A stretch of 16,641 nucleotides of DNA, from contig CAYGBY010000061.1 of assembly GCA_964348115.1 (NCBI GenBank), positions 1-16,641 of the forward strand. The letters are read 5' to 3'. The position numbers were made by a program, and so were the translations under genes. Shown one piece after another: positions 6,662 to 14,055 of this stretch. Source of the stretch: Azophilus sp964348115. GTDB lineage: Bacteria > Pseudomonadota > Gammaproteobacteria > Pseudomonadales > Azotimanducaceae. Position 1 is the first letter of the stretch; each line of letters begins with the position of its first letter. A model generated the notes under the pieces. The model was not told the DNA's origin and ran no database searches. It was given only the letters and a program-made list of their open reading frames with translations.

Positions 6662-7968
6662 GACAACTGCCCAAAGTGGCGGTTGGCCCGCCCGCACACC
6701 GCCTCAAGGTCCAGGCTGCGATGCCTGCCCTGCTCGTAAAGGCAGCGCCCGGCCACCCAGACATGGCTCACAGAGCCGCCCGCAGGGCCGTGAATGAGGG
6801 CGGCGACGGGGTCGCGCACCGGAATGAAGGAAGGGCCGCCTAAGTCAACGGCGATAAGGTCGGCGCACTTGCCCTCCTCCAGGGAGCCGATGTGCGCCTC
6901 CAGGCCCAGCGCCTTGGCGCCGCCCAAGGTGGCCATATGCAGCATCTGATCCACCGGGCCGGACTTGGGGTCGCCGCTGGCGTGCTTGGCCAATAGGGCG
7001 GCCAGGCGGGCGGCGGCGAACAGGTCCAGTTCGTTGTTGGAGGCCGCGCCATCGGTGCCCAGAGCCAAGTTGACGCCCGCGTCGGCCAACTGGGGCACAG
7101 GACAGGCGCCGCAGGACAGTTTCATGTTGGAGTGGGGACAGTGCACGACCTGCACGCCATGCCTGGCGACCAGTTGGATTTCCGCTGCGGTGAGCTGCGT
7201 CATGTGGACCGCCTGCAGGGACGGGTTCAGCAGCCCAATGTCCGCCAGCTCCAACAGCCAGGAACGGCCCCTGCGGTTGCGGGCCTCCTGCACTTCGGCG
7301 GCGTTTTCGTGCAGATGGATCTGCACGGGCCGGTCAGTTTCCGCAGACAGCGTCAGGATCCTCTCCAGTTTCGCCCGACTAACGCTGTAAGGGGCATGGG
7401 GACCAAAGGCGATGCTGATGCGCGAATGCCCCTTGTAGGCGTCGTGCAGCTGCAGGCCCTTGTGGAACGCTTCATCCGCACTGGCGGACCAGGGATTGGC
7501 GAAGTCCGTGATTGGGAAGGCGATCTGCGCCCGCAGGCCCGCCCGATCCACGCAAGCCGCCGCCACCTCCGGGAAGAAGTAGTGATCCGCAAAGCAGGTG
7601 ATGCCGCGGCTCAGCATTTCCGCGATGGCGAGATCGGCGCCGACCCGCACGAACTGCGCATCGACCACCCGCCCCTCCAGAGGCCAGATGACGTCATTCA
7701 ACCAGGCCTGCAGGTCGAGATCTTCCGCACATCCGCGCAGCAGGCTCATGGCCGCATGGCAGTGGGCGTTCACCAACCCAGGCAGCAAAACATGATGCGG
7801 GAGATCGACTTTGCCGTCAGGCCGGTATTGCGCCGCAAGTTGCGCCGCCGGCCCCACCGCCAGAATGCGTCCGCCGGCGACGGCCACCGCCCCTTCGGCG
7901 ATGGGCGCCGCATCCGGCGCAACAGGCAGGCACCAGCGGCTGGCGATCAGTGTGTCACAAGGCTCCAT
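6658..7968 (-). CDS. mtaD: 5-methylthioadenosine/S-adenosylhomocysteine deaminase (TRZ/ATZ amidohydrolase)
   Basis: A 436-residue zinc amidohydrolase. Relatives in Pseudomonas deaminate 5'-methylthioadenosine to methylthioinosine; the wider family also accepts S-adenosylhomocysteine. Metal ligands are visible: HCH at 69-71 (in GLVNAHCHAAMSLLRG), His in HLHE at 218-220, and Asp306 in LGTDGAASNNELDL. The GPHAPYSV segment (189-196) lies in the substrate pocket. It begins with a beta-sandwich strand region (residues 1-60) that is completed at the C-terminus, as is typical. The position before ubiG supports MtaD over a guanine or triazine hydrolase, though exact substrate preference cannot be read from sequence. 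The ATG at 7968 has no Shine-Dalgarno but has TATAAT six bases upstream. Confidence 0.92.
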   Translation of the reverse strand: MEPCDTLIASRWCLPVAPDAAPIAEGAVAVAGGRILAVGPAAQLAAQYRPDGKVDLPHHVLLPGLVNAHCHAAMSLLRGCAEDLDLQAWLNDVIWPLEGRVVDAQFVRVGADLAIAEMLSRGITCFADHYFFPEVAAACVDRAGLRAQIAFPITDFANPWSASADEAFHKGLQLHDAYKGHSRISIAFGPHAPYSVSRAKLERILTLSAETDRPVQIHLHENAAEVQEARNRRGRSWLLELADIGLLNPSLQAVHMTQLTAAEIQLVARHGVQVVHCPHSNMKLSCGACPVPQLADAGVNLALGTDGAASNNELDLFAAARLAALLAKHASGDPKSGPVDQMLHMATLGGAKALGLEAHIGSLEEGKCADLIAVDLGGPSFIPVRDPVAALIHGPAGGSVSHVWVAGRCLYEQGRHRSLDLEAVCGRANRHFGQLS

Positions 7969-7974
7969 GGACAG

Positions 7975-7980
7975 ATTATA
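7975..7980 (-). promoter_or_regulatory. -10 element of mtaD-ubiG, six bases from the ATG
   Basis: On the minus strand TATAAT is followed by CTGTCC and then the mtaD ATG. No convincing -35 is seen in the GC-rich sequence 17 bases upstream. The predicted transcription start falls at or within a base or two of the start codon. The spacing is identical to that at yciO. Confidence 0.45.
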
Positions 7981-8088
7981 GCGCCGCTGCGGCTGCCCGC
8001 CCTCGTTCCGGTTCAGCAGCAGGCATCGAACCGCATCATCGCCTAGCCGCGCAGCTCACATTTGCGGTGGCTTCCAGAAAGCGAGCCC

Positions 8089-8877
8089 CTAAACGGTGAA
8101 GTCGATGTGGGCGCCTGTGCGGGCGATGTCGGCCAGCTCCGCCGGCGCTAGCGCCTGGTGCTGCCGCATCAGGCGGTAGACGAAGCCGTGGCCGCTGGCC
8201 ATGAGGGACTCTTGCAGCATATTGTCCCTGTCCACTTCGGCGGCGCGTTTGAGCAGGCGCTCAAACGTGAAAATGAAATTGTTGCTGTGCCGGGCGCGCA
8301 CCAGGGTGCCGTAGAAGAGGTCATGCTTCTCCTGGGGGTCGTCCAGCCGCAGGTGCAATTCCAACAGGCGGCGGGAGAAGATCTCCGAATCCTGGGCGGA
8401 CATGATGGAGAACAGCTTGCTGATCTCCTCGCCGCTAACCACGCCATCGCCAGCCGCCCCTTGGCTGGAGACGAACAGCATGCCCGATATGGCGCCCAAC
8501 TGCCCGCGCACCAACCGCGCCAACTGCAGGAAGGCCTCCTGGCCGGCGTGCCGTTCGTTGGCGGCCATCTGCTCGGACTGAATGGCGGCCTGCTCGGCGG
8601 TGCGCTGGATTTCCTCGGCCTGGGCGCGCAGGGCGTCGGTGTTCTGCTCCAGCTCCTTGTGCTGCAGGAAGTAGCCGATCACCAGCCACAAAAAGGCCAA
8701 CGGCGCGAAGGCGCCCTCCAGGAAGTTGCCAAGGGTGGCGGCATCGAGGGCCGGCACTTGCGGCCAGCCAACGTTGATGGAGATGTAGGCTGCGCCCAAG
8801 GCCAGCCAAGCGGCGCTGAGCCAGAGACCCAGCCAGACGCGCCAGTCGAAACCGCGCCTTGATCCCCTGCTGTCCAT
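8089..8877 (-). CDS. Hypothetical two-pass inner-membrane protein with coiled coil
   Basis: I do not recognise a named family. The 262-residue protein starts with a short Arg-rich segment, followed by a hydrophobic helix at about 13-33 (WLGLWLSAAWLALGAAY). A second helix follows at about 56-72 (GAFAPLAFLWLVIGYFL). The segment 73-112 is a charged Gln/Glu/Ala-rich helix (HKELEQNTDALRAQAEEIQR) likely to form a coiled coil. The remaining 150 residues are soluble and helical-looking, with no catalytic motif visible. The arrangement resembles uncharacterised membrane proteins with a hairpin anchor and cytoplasmic domain. The ATG at 8877 is preferred; an in-frame start at 8988 would overlap the upstream small gene. 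It lies 31 bases after that gene, so the two probably form an operon. Confidence 0.75.
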   Translation of the reverse strand: MDSRGSRRGFDWRVWLGLWLSAAWLALGAAYISINVGWPQVPALDAATLGNFLEGAFAPLAFLWLVIGYFLQHKELEQNTDALRAQAEEIQRTAEQAAIQSEQMAANERHAGQEAFLQLARLVRGQLGAISGMLFVSSQGAAGDGVVSGEEISKLFSIMSAQDSEIFSRRLLELHLRLDDPQEKHDLFYGTLVRARHSNNFIFTFERLLKRAAEVDRDNMLQESLMASGHGFVYRLMRQHQALAPAELADIARTGAHIDFTV

Positions 8878-8908
8878 GGCCCAAGGGTCAGCCTGCGGCG
8901 CGGACGGG

Positions 8909-9079
8909 CTACTCGGACGAGGCCTCCTCAGCAGCGGAGCCCTCCTTGGAGCGGCGCAGAATCTCCGCCACGTCGCGTTGTATTTCACTCAAGCGGAAAA
9001 TGAGGTCCGGCAGTTGATCCACGATGCGCCACAACAGGTAGGCGATGCCCACCAACACCAAAAAGGATGCAAATTCCAT
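8909..9079 (-). CDS. Small single-pass membrane protein (56 aa)
   Basis: A short open frame starting ATG at 9079. Residues 4-20 form a hydrophobic helix (ASFLVLVGIAYLLWRIV). Residues 21-45 are amphipathic and charged (DQLPDLIFRLSEIQRDVAEILRRSK), and the tail is acidic and Ser/Ala-rich (EEASSE). The N-in or N-out orientation is uncertain. The codon pattern and the clear membrane-helix/amphipathic-helix design argue that it is real, although the same frame stays open further upstream without protein-like character. No strong Shine-Dalgarno is seen. It precedes the 262-residue membrane protein by 31 bases and is divergent from rseP. No function can be assigned. Confidence 0.6.
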   Translation of the reverse strand: MEFASFLVLVGIAYLLWRIVDQLPDLIFRLSEIQRDVAEILRRSKEGSAAEEASSE

Positions 9080-9304
9080 AGCAGTTCTCGATAATCCGTG
9101 CTGCGGGAAGTAGATATAACCGTTCCCTTCCCGTGCGTCCAGTGCTTGAGGCCGCGCCGGGCGCCGATGCGCCCGCCCAAAGTCCAAATGACCGGGAACT
9201 GGCCTTGGCGACGCCAACGGACCTCTCGCAAGGGAGGCAGGAAGAATGTTCCGGCAGGGCGGGATGATGTACCCTAGGCGGCATTCTTTTGCCGCGCAGC
9301 AATC

Positions 9305-10645
9305 ATGTTGGTCGACGCAATCCTCTATCCGCTGGCATTCGTCCTTACTCTGGGCATTCTGGTCACCTTCCACGAATACGGCCACTACTTGGCGGCGCGA
9401 TGCTCCGGCGTGCGCATCCTGCGGTTTTCCGTAGGCTTCGGCAAGGCGCTGTGGCTGCGTCGGGACAAGCGCGGCACGGAGTGGGCGGTGGCCGCCATCC
9501 CATTGGGCGGCTACGTGCGCATGCTCGATGAACGGGACCCAAAGGTCAGCAAAGAAGACTTCCGGCCCGGCGACCTCAGCTTCAACAGCCTGAGCGTTTG
9601 GTGGCGCCTGTGCATCGTCTTGGCCGGCCCGTTCGCCAATATCGTGCTGGCCATGATCGCATTCGCCATCATGGCCGCAATGGGCGCGGTCCAGTTTATG
9701 CCCATAGTCGGCAAACTGGCGCCGGGCACCCCAGTCCAAGCTGCGGGGCTGAAGAACTATGAGCAGATCGTCTCTGTGGACGGCGCGCCGGTGGACACTT
9801 GGCAGGATGTGCTGCTGCGTCTGGCGGAACACCTAGGTGAAACCACTGTCATCCGCATCGGCGCGCAGACGCCCGGCGCACAGGGGCAGCGCACCCTGGA
9901 AGTGCCGGTCAGCAACTGGCTGGCCGAGGCGGTGGATCCGGATGTCCTAGGCGCTTTGGGCTTGGTTACGGCTCCGCCGCCCATCATCACCAAAGTGCAG
10001 CCGGGCGGGCCTGCGCAGCGCGGCGGCCTCAAGGCCTGGGACCGCATCGCCGCCATCGACGGCAAGGAGGTGGCGACTTGGCGGGAGTTGGCGAACATCA
10101 TCAGAGCCTCCCCAGAGCAGCCCATGCAACTCACCTTCGTGCGCAACGGAGTGGAGCGCACCACCCTGATCACGCCTGCGCGGATGGCCGCCGCAGATGG
10201 TGGCGAAGTAGGCTTTCTCGGCATCAACCCCACCCTGATCATGGTGCGCTCCGGCCCGCTGGAGGCCATTAGCCGCGGCGTCATGGAAACCTGGCAAATA
10301 TCCGCGGTTACCCTGGACCACATCGGCAAGCTGATCTTCGGGCAGGTTTCCCCGCGCAATCTAGGCGGGCCGCTGACCATCGCCAAGTTGGCTGGCGATT
10401 CCGCCCGTTCCGGCCTGCTGGATTTTCTGTTCATCCTGGGCTTGCTGAGCATTTCCCTAGGTCTGTTGAACCTGCTGCCCATTCCCATACTGGACGGCGG
10501 CCACGCCCTGTACTGCCTGGCGGAGATCGTCTTCCGCCGCCCGGTGCCCGAGCGGGTGCAGAACGTCGCCGCACAGGTGGGAATTGTGGCGCTGGCCGGC
10601 ATCATGCTGCTGGTAATCGTCAACGACCTGTTGCGGTTGCTCTAA
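9305..10645 (+). CDS. rseP: Site-2 zinc metalloprotease RseP
   Basis: A 446-residue intramembrane protease that makes the second cut in anti-sigma factor RseA, releasing sigma E during envelope stress, and that clears signal-peptide remnants. The zinc motif HEYGH lies at 23-27 in the first transmembrane helix. Two periplasmic PDZ domains follow (about 115-310; the second contains GGPAQRGGLKAWDRIAAIDGKEV). The third zinc ligand is Asp at about 397 in LLNLLPIPILDGGHALY, and a final membrane helix occupies roughly 428-444. Length matches the E. coli enzyme (450). bamA follows at once, as in most proteobacteria. Upstream, dxr/cdsA/uppS are absent; the divergent small membrane gene is there instead. 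Confidence 0.96.
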   Translation: MLVDAILYPLAFVLTLGILVTFHEYGHYLAARCSGVRILRFSVGFGKALWLRRDKRGTEWAVAAIPLGGYVRMLDERDPKVSKEDFRPGDLSFNSLSVWWRLCIVLAGPFANIVLAMIAFAIMAAMGAVQFMPIVGKLAPGTPVQAAGLKNYEQIVSVDGAPVDTWQDVLLRLAEHLGETTVIRIGAQTPGAQGQRTLEVPVSNWLAEAVDPDVLGALGLVTAPPPIITKVQPGGPAQRGGLKAWDRIAAIDGKEVATWRELANIIRASPEQPMQLTFVRNGVERTTLITPARMAAADGGEVGFLGINPTLIMVRSGPLEAISRGVMETWQISAVTLDHIGKLIFGQVSPRNLGGPLTIAKLAGDSARSGLLDFLFILGLLSISLGLLNLLPIPILDGGHALYCLAEIVFRRPVPERVQNVAAQVGIVALAGIMLLVIVNDLLRLL

Positions 10646-10705
10646 TTGCGATGCAGGGGGTTATGCTATGCCCCTCTTCACCCTAAACAACACGGGGCCC
10701 AATAC

Positions 10706-13075
10706 ATGAACGGCAACCACAAGCGAGCGCTGGCGGCGCTGGTCTTGGCTGGCCTGCTGGCTTGGCCGGCCTTCGCCAACGCCTTCACCATAGCGGACAT
10801 CCGTCTTCAGGGTCTGCAAAGGGTGTCCGCGGGCACCGTGTTCAACGCCTTGCCGGTGCGGGTGGGCGACGAGGTGGACGAAGTGACCGTCCGCCAACTG
10901 ACCCGCCTGCTCTTCGCCACGGGCTACTTCGACGACATCCGCATGGCGCGGGATGGGAACATCCTGGTGGTCACGTTTGTGGAGCGTCCCGCCATCGATT
11001 CCATCGAACTTGACGGCAACAAGGCCATCAAGACGGAGGCGCTGCTCGAGGGCCTCTCCCAACAGGGCTTGAGTGAAGGCGAAATCTTCAAGCAGGCCAC
11101 TTTGGAGCGGGTGGGCTTAGAGCTTGAGCGCCAGTACGTCGCCCAGGGCCGCTACGGCGCCGCCATCGAGACCACGGTGGAGGAGCTGCCCCGCAACCGC
11201 GTGGCCATCAGCATAGACATAGAGGAAGGCAAGACTTCAGGCATCCGCCACATCAACATCGTGGGCGCCAACGCCTTCCCGAAGGAAGACCTGCTTGAGG
11301 TGATGGAGCTCAGCCACCCAACGCTGTTCTCCTTCTTCCGCAACAACGACAAGTACAGCCGGGAAAAACTCGCTGGGGATCTGGAGAAGCTGGAGTCCTA
11401 CTATAAGGACCGGGGCTATGTGGAGTTCGCGATCGAATCCACCCAAGTGAGCATCACCCCAGACCGGCGCCAAGTGTACATCAGCATGAACGTGGAGGAA
11501 GGCAACAAGTACGTAGTGGACGAGGTCAACATTCTCGGCGCATTGAACGACGTGCGCCCGGAGGATCTGCGCACCCTGTTGGTGGTGGCCCAAGGCCAGA
11601 TATTCTCCCAGGACTTGGTCACCGCCACTGAGAAACGGCTGGAAAGGGCGCTGGGCAACGCCGGCTACACCTTCGCCACCGCCGGCGGCGTGCCCAGGGT
11701 GGACGAGGACACCGGCTTGGTGGATGTGGACTTCATGGTGGATGCCGGCAAGCGCGCCTACGTGCGCCGGGTCTCCTTCACCGGCAATCGCGTGACCCAA
11801 GATGAGGTGATGCGCCGGGAGATGCGCCAGATGGAGGGCGGCTGGGCCGCCAGCGCCCAGATCGACCTATCGAAGCTGCGTCTTGAGCGCCTCGGCTACT
11901 TCCGCGAGGTTAGCGTGGAGACCCCCCAGGTGCCCGGCACGGACGACCAAGTGGACGTGATCTTCGAAGTGGAGGAACAGCCCTCCGGCAGCATTTCCGC
12001 CACCTTAGGGTACAGCCAGGGCTGGGGGCTGGTGCTGGGCGGCAACTACCAGGAGAACAACGTACTTGGCACCGGCAACAGCCTGGGGCTGGGCGTCTCC
12101 TGGTCCAGCTACCAGAAGTCCGCCAGCTTCAACTACTTCAACCCCTACTACACCCTGGATGGCATCAGCCGAGGCTACAACGCCTACTTTCGCCGCCTGG
12201 ATTTCGATGAGCGCAACATCGCCCGCTACAGCACGGACGCTGTGGGCGTAGGCATCACCTTCGGCTTCCCCATCGGCGAAACCCAACGCATCACCTTCGG
12301 CGGCACCGTGGAGGCAACGCAACTCACGGAGGGCCGCTTTCCAGCCCAGGAAATTACGGAGTTCCTGGAAAGGAACGGCGACGACTTTCTGAACTTCAAG
12401 CTGAACCTAGGCTGGCAAAGCTCCACGCTGAACCGCGGCCTGTTCCCCACCCGAGGCCGCTCCCAGGTGCTGGGGCTGCAGGCCTCCGTTCCGGGCAGCG
12501 ATCTGGAGTTCTGGAAGGTCAGCTACCGCGGCGAGCAGTACTTCCCCTTCCTGTTCGGCAACGCCTTGCGCCTGCGCACGGAACTCGGCTACGGCGGCGG
12601 CTACGGCGGCACCAGCGGGCTGCCTTTCTATGAGCACTATTTCGCCGGAGGTTTTGGCTCCGTCCGCGGTTTCGAGCAATCCACCCTAGGGCCGCGCACC
12701 ACCAATCCCGTAGAGGACAGCCAAGGGGAGGCATTGCCCTTCGGTTTCTTCGACCCCACTGGCGACCCATTCGGCGGCAACCTGCTGGTTGAGGCCTCCG
12801 CCGAGATCATCCTCAACCTGCCCTTCATGCAAGACACCGCGCAGTTCCGTCCCGTCCTTTTCGTCGACGCCGGCAACGTCTTCAACACCAACTGCCCGGA
12901 AGTCAGCGTCAACTGCTTCAACTTCAGCTTTGACGAGTTCCGCTACTCCGTGGGCTTCGGCATTACCTGGCTCACCGCCATGGGCCCCATGTCCTTCGGC
13001 ATCTCCAAACCGTTCAACGCCAAGTCCATTGACGAGGAGGAGCGGTTCCAGTTCGAGCTAGGGCGCACTTTCTGA
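10706..13075 (+). CDS. bamA: Outer membrane protein assembly factor BamA
   Basis: A 789-residue Omp85 protein, the central subunit of the BAM complex that folds beta-barrel proteins into the outer membrane. Residues 1-26 form a signal peptide with a likely cleavage ANA|FT. Five POTRA domains follow (about 27-425), then a 16-strand barrel. The lid-loop motif VRGF is at about 653-656, and the protein ends in phenylalanine (LGRTF), the outer-membrane C-terminal signal. A cysteine pair near 730 and 737 (NCPEVSVNC) sits in a late extracellular loop and may form a disulfide. The ATG at 10706 was chosen because it directly precedes the signal peptide; the extension to 10646 is unsupported. It is flanked by rseP and skp in the standard order, 60 bases after rseP. 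Confidence 0.97.
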   Translation: MNGNHKRALAALVLAGLLAWPAFANAFTIADIRLQGLQRVSAGTVFNALPVRVGDEVDEVTVRQLTRLLFATGYFDDIRMARDGNILVVTFVERPAIDSIELDGNKAIKTEALLEGLSQQGLSEGEIFKQATLERVGLELERQYVAQGRYGAAIETTVEELPRNRVAISIDIEEGKTSGIRHINIVGANAFPKEDLLEVMELSHPTLFSFFRNNDKYSREKLAGDLEKLESYYKDRGYVEFAIESTQVSITPDRRQVYISMNVEEGNKYVVDEVNILGALNDVRPEDLRTLLVVAQGQIFSQDLVTATEKRLERALGNAGYTFATAGGVPRVDEDTGLVDVDFMVDAGKRAYVRRVSFTGNRVTQDEVMRREMRQMEGGWAASAQIDLSKLRLERLGYFREVSVETPQVPGTDDQVDVIFEVEEQPSGSISATLGYSQGWGLVLGGNYQENNVLGTGNSLGLGVSWSSYQKSASFNYFNPYYTLDGISRGYNAYFRRLDFDERNIARYSTDAVGVGITFGFPIGETQRITFGGTVEATQLTEGRFPAQEITEFLERNGDDFLNFKLNLGWQSSTLNRGLFPTRGRSQVLGLQASVPGSDLEFWKVSYRGEQYFPFLFGNALRLRTELGYGGGYGGTSGLPFYEHYFAGGFGSVRGFEQSTLGPRTTNPVEDSQGEALPFGFFDPTGDPFGGNLLVEASAEIILNLPFMQDTAQFRPVLFVDAGNVFNTNCPEVSVNCFNFSFDEFRYSVGFGITWLTAMGPMSFGISKPFNAKSIDEEERFQFELGRTF

Positions 13076-13114
13076 TGTAGAATGCGCTCGCCCCTGCCAC
13101 CGAACACTATGACC

Positions 13115-13120
13115 AAGGAG
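13115..13120 (+). promoter_or_regulatory. Strong ribosome-binding site for skp
   Basis: AAGGAG lies eight bases before a GTG codon at 13129. This fixes the skp start at GTG, because no other in-frame start precedes the signal peptide. The site lies inside a seven-codon frame (ATG at 13109, TGA at 13130) whose stop overlaps the GTG. Confidence 0.7.
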
Positions 13121-13128
13121 TTCAACAC

Positions 13129-13671
13129 GTGATCAAAAGGCTTTCCCAATTGTTCCTGTTTGGCCTGTGCCTGAGCCTAGCAGCCTTCTCCTCGGCGCAG
13201 TTGAAGATAGCGGTTCTGGACACGCAAAAAGCGCTGGTCTCCAGCGAGGAAGCCAAAAAGCTGCTTGAGGACATGCGGGCGGAACTGCAGCCGGATGAGG
13301 ACGAAGCCAACGCCTTAGGCGATGAAATCCAGACAATGCAGGAGAAGCTGCAGACCGACGGGGAGGTGATGAGCCCCACGCAGCAGCGTAAGGCGCAAAA
13401 AGACATCGAGGACAAGCGCCTGGAGTATCAGTTCCTGGTCAACCGGCTGCAGAAGGCACTTGAAGATCGGCGTGAGGAACTGCTGCGGAACATGCTGCCG
13501 AAGTTGGATGCGGTGTTGAAGGACCTCATCGAATTAGAAGGCTATGACTTCATCATGGAGCGCGCCAACCTGCGTTACGTCAACACCAAACACGACATCA
13601 CCCGCAAGGTTACGGAGAAACTGAACGAGAAACAGAACGAACAACAGAACGAGGAGCAGAGTTCCGACTAG
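13129..13671 (+). CDS. skp: Periplasmic chaperone Skp/OmpH
   Basis: A 180-residue periplasmic holdase chaperone that carries unfolded outer-membrane proteins to BamA. The signal peptide covers residues 1-23 (hydrophobic core LFLFGLCLSLAAF, cleavage after SSA). The conserved IAVLDTQKAL start of the trimerisation domain follows, then long coiled-coil arms rich in Lys/Glu/Gln (about 45-125). The closing LEGYDFIMERANLRYVNTKHDIT segment matches the family core. The C-terminus carries an Asn/Gln/Glu-rich tail (EKQNEQQNEEQ) beyond the usual end. The start is GTG with a good AAGGAG. It lies 53 bases after bamA. A TAGAAT at 13078-13083 could be a weak -10 of its own. The usual tight link to lpxD is broken by a 384-base gap. 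Confidence 0.93.
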   Translation: MIKRLSQLFLFGLCLSLAAFSSAQLKIAVLDTQKALVSSEEAKKLLEDMRAELQPDEDEANALGDEIQTMQEKLQTDGEVMSPTQQRKAQKDIEDKRLEYQFLVNRLQKALEDRREELLRNMLPKLDAVLKDLIELEGYDFIMERANLRYVNTKHDITRKVTEKLNEKQNEQQNEEQSSD

Positions 13672-13699
13672 GGGCCGAAAGACAAAAGTCCGGCGCCCC
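13671..13699 (+). other. Stem-loop overlapping the skp stop codon
   Basis: GGGGC at 13671-13675 can pair with GCCCC at 13695-13699, enclosing a second short stem GAC/GTC (13681-13683 with 13688-13690) around an AAAA loop. No T-run follows, so this is not a canonical rho-independent terminator. It could protect the upstream message or act with Rho. Confidence 0.3.
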
Positions 13700-13720
13700 G
13701 CCACCGCACTGGCTCCCCTT

Positions 13721-13736
13721 GTGTGCTGTCCCGCAA
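13721..13736 (+). repeat. Left arm of 16-bp perfect inverted repeat
   Basis: GTGTGCTGTCCCGCAA is the exact reverse complement of 14035-14050. The arms enclose 298 bases including repeat copy D. The bases immediately outside the arms (CTT and TAG) show no target-site duplication. Confidence 0.85.
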
Positions 13737-13758
13737 CTAACCGGGTTTTAGCCGCTAG

Positions 13759-13907
13759 GGAGCCTCTGAACAAGTCGCGTTCGCCCAGCGCCCCGCTATT
13801 TGCGGGCGGAGACGGCGTTGTGGCCATGGCAAGGCGAGCTGCAACGGGGCGGGGATTCCGCAGTCCGTACGCCGCGAGGCGCCCTTCGGGAAGGCCAAAA
13901 GGGCGCG
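13759..13907 (+). repeat. Dispersed 150-bp repeat, copy D (complete)
   Basis: It is preceded by CTAG at 13755-13758, starts GGAGCCTCTGAACAAGTC (one change from the consensus) and runs through the shared CGCGTTCGCCCAGCGCCCCG block. It ends with the hairpin of stem GCGCCCTT/AAGGGCGC. It lies inside the 16-bp inverted repeat between skp and lpxD. The orientation is the same as the genes. Confidence 0.92.
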
Positions 13908-13913
13908 TTGGCG

Positions 13914-13996
13914 GTGTTGCGGCTCATTGTGTTGGGGGGGAAGCCACACGGCTTCGCCGCGCCTTGTGGCAGGCCCCACACAAGGATGAGCAACGC
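13914..13996 (+). other. Long imperfect nested hairpin
   Basis: The left arm (about 13914-13938: GTTGC, TCAT, TGTGT, GGGG blocks) is complementary, with small bulges, to the right arm 13973-13996 (CCCC, ACACA, ATGA, GCAAC). Inside it GCCACA (13943-13948) pairs with TGTGGC (13965-13970) around a CGGCTTCGCCG mini-hairpin. It lies directly downstream of repeat copy D. Confidence 0.5.
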
Positions 13997-14034
13997 GGCC
14001 GGGGGCCAAGAGGGCCACGAGTAGTCACACTTGC

Positions 14035-14050
14035 TTGCGGGACAGCACAC
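14035..14050 (+). repeat. Right arm of 16-bp perfect inverted repeat, next to the lpxD start
   Basis: TTGCGGGACAGCACAC is the exact reverse complement of 13721-13736. It ends five bases before the lpxD ATG and contains the only Shine-Dalgarno-like bases (CGGGAC) upstream of that start. Pairing of the two arms in an skp-lpxD transcript could hide the lpxD initiation region. Confidence 0.85.
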
Positions 14051-14055
14051 TAGCC

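Larger units (their letters stand above)
13672..14055 (+). other. Gene-free skp-lpxD gap with repeat D and inverted repeats
   Basis: This 384-base stretch contains no gene I can support. It holds, in order: the hairpin at the skp stop, the left arm of a perfect 16-bp inverted repeat, dispersed repeat copy D, a long imperfect nested hairpin, and the right arm of the 16-bp repeat ending five bases before the lpxD ATG. In most relatives skp and lpxD are only a few bases apart, so the stretch appears to be inserted material. Confidence 0.7.

Noticed and set aside
9195..9228. Possible sigma-E promoter (GGAACT) upstream of rseP
   Set aside because: The spacing from GGAACT to the only TCTCG-like -10 is about 23 bases rather than 16, so it does not fit the sigma-E consensus.
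9080..9832. Long minus-strand frame running upstream of the 56-aa membrane gene through rseP
   Set aside because: Everything upstream of 9079 is antisense to rseP or in its promoter region and lacks protein-like character; only the last 56 residues look real.
13671..13720. Rho-independent terminator after skp
   Set aside because: The stem-loop is plausible but is followed by GC-rich sequence without a T-run.
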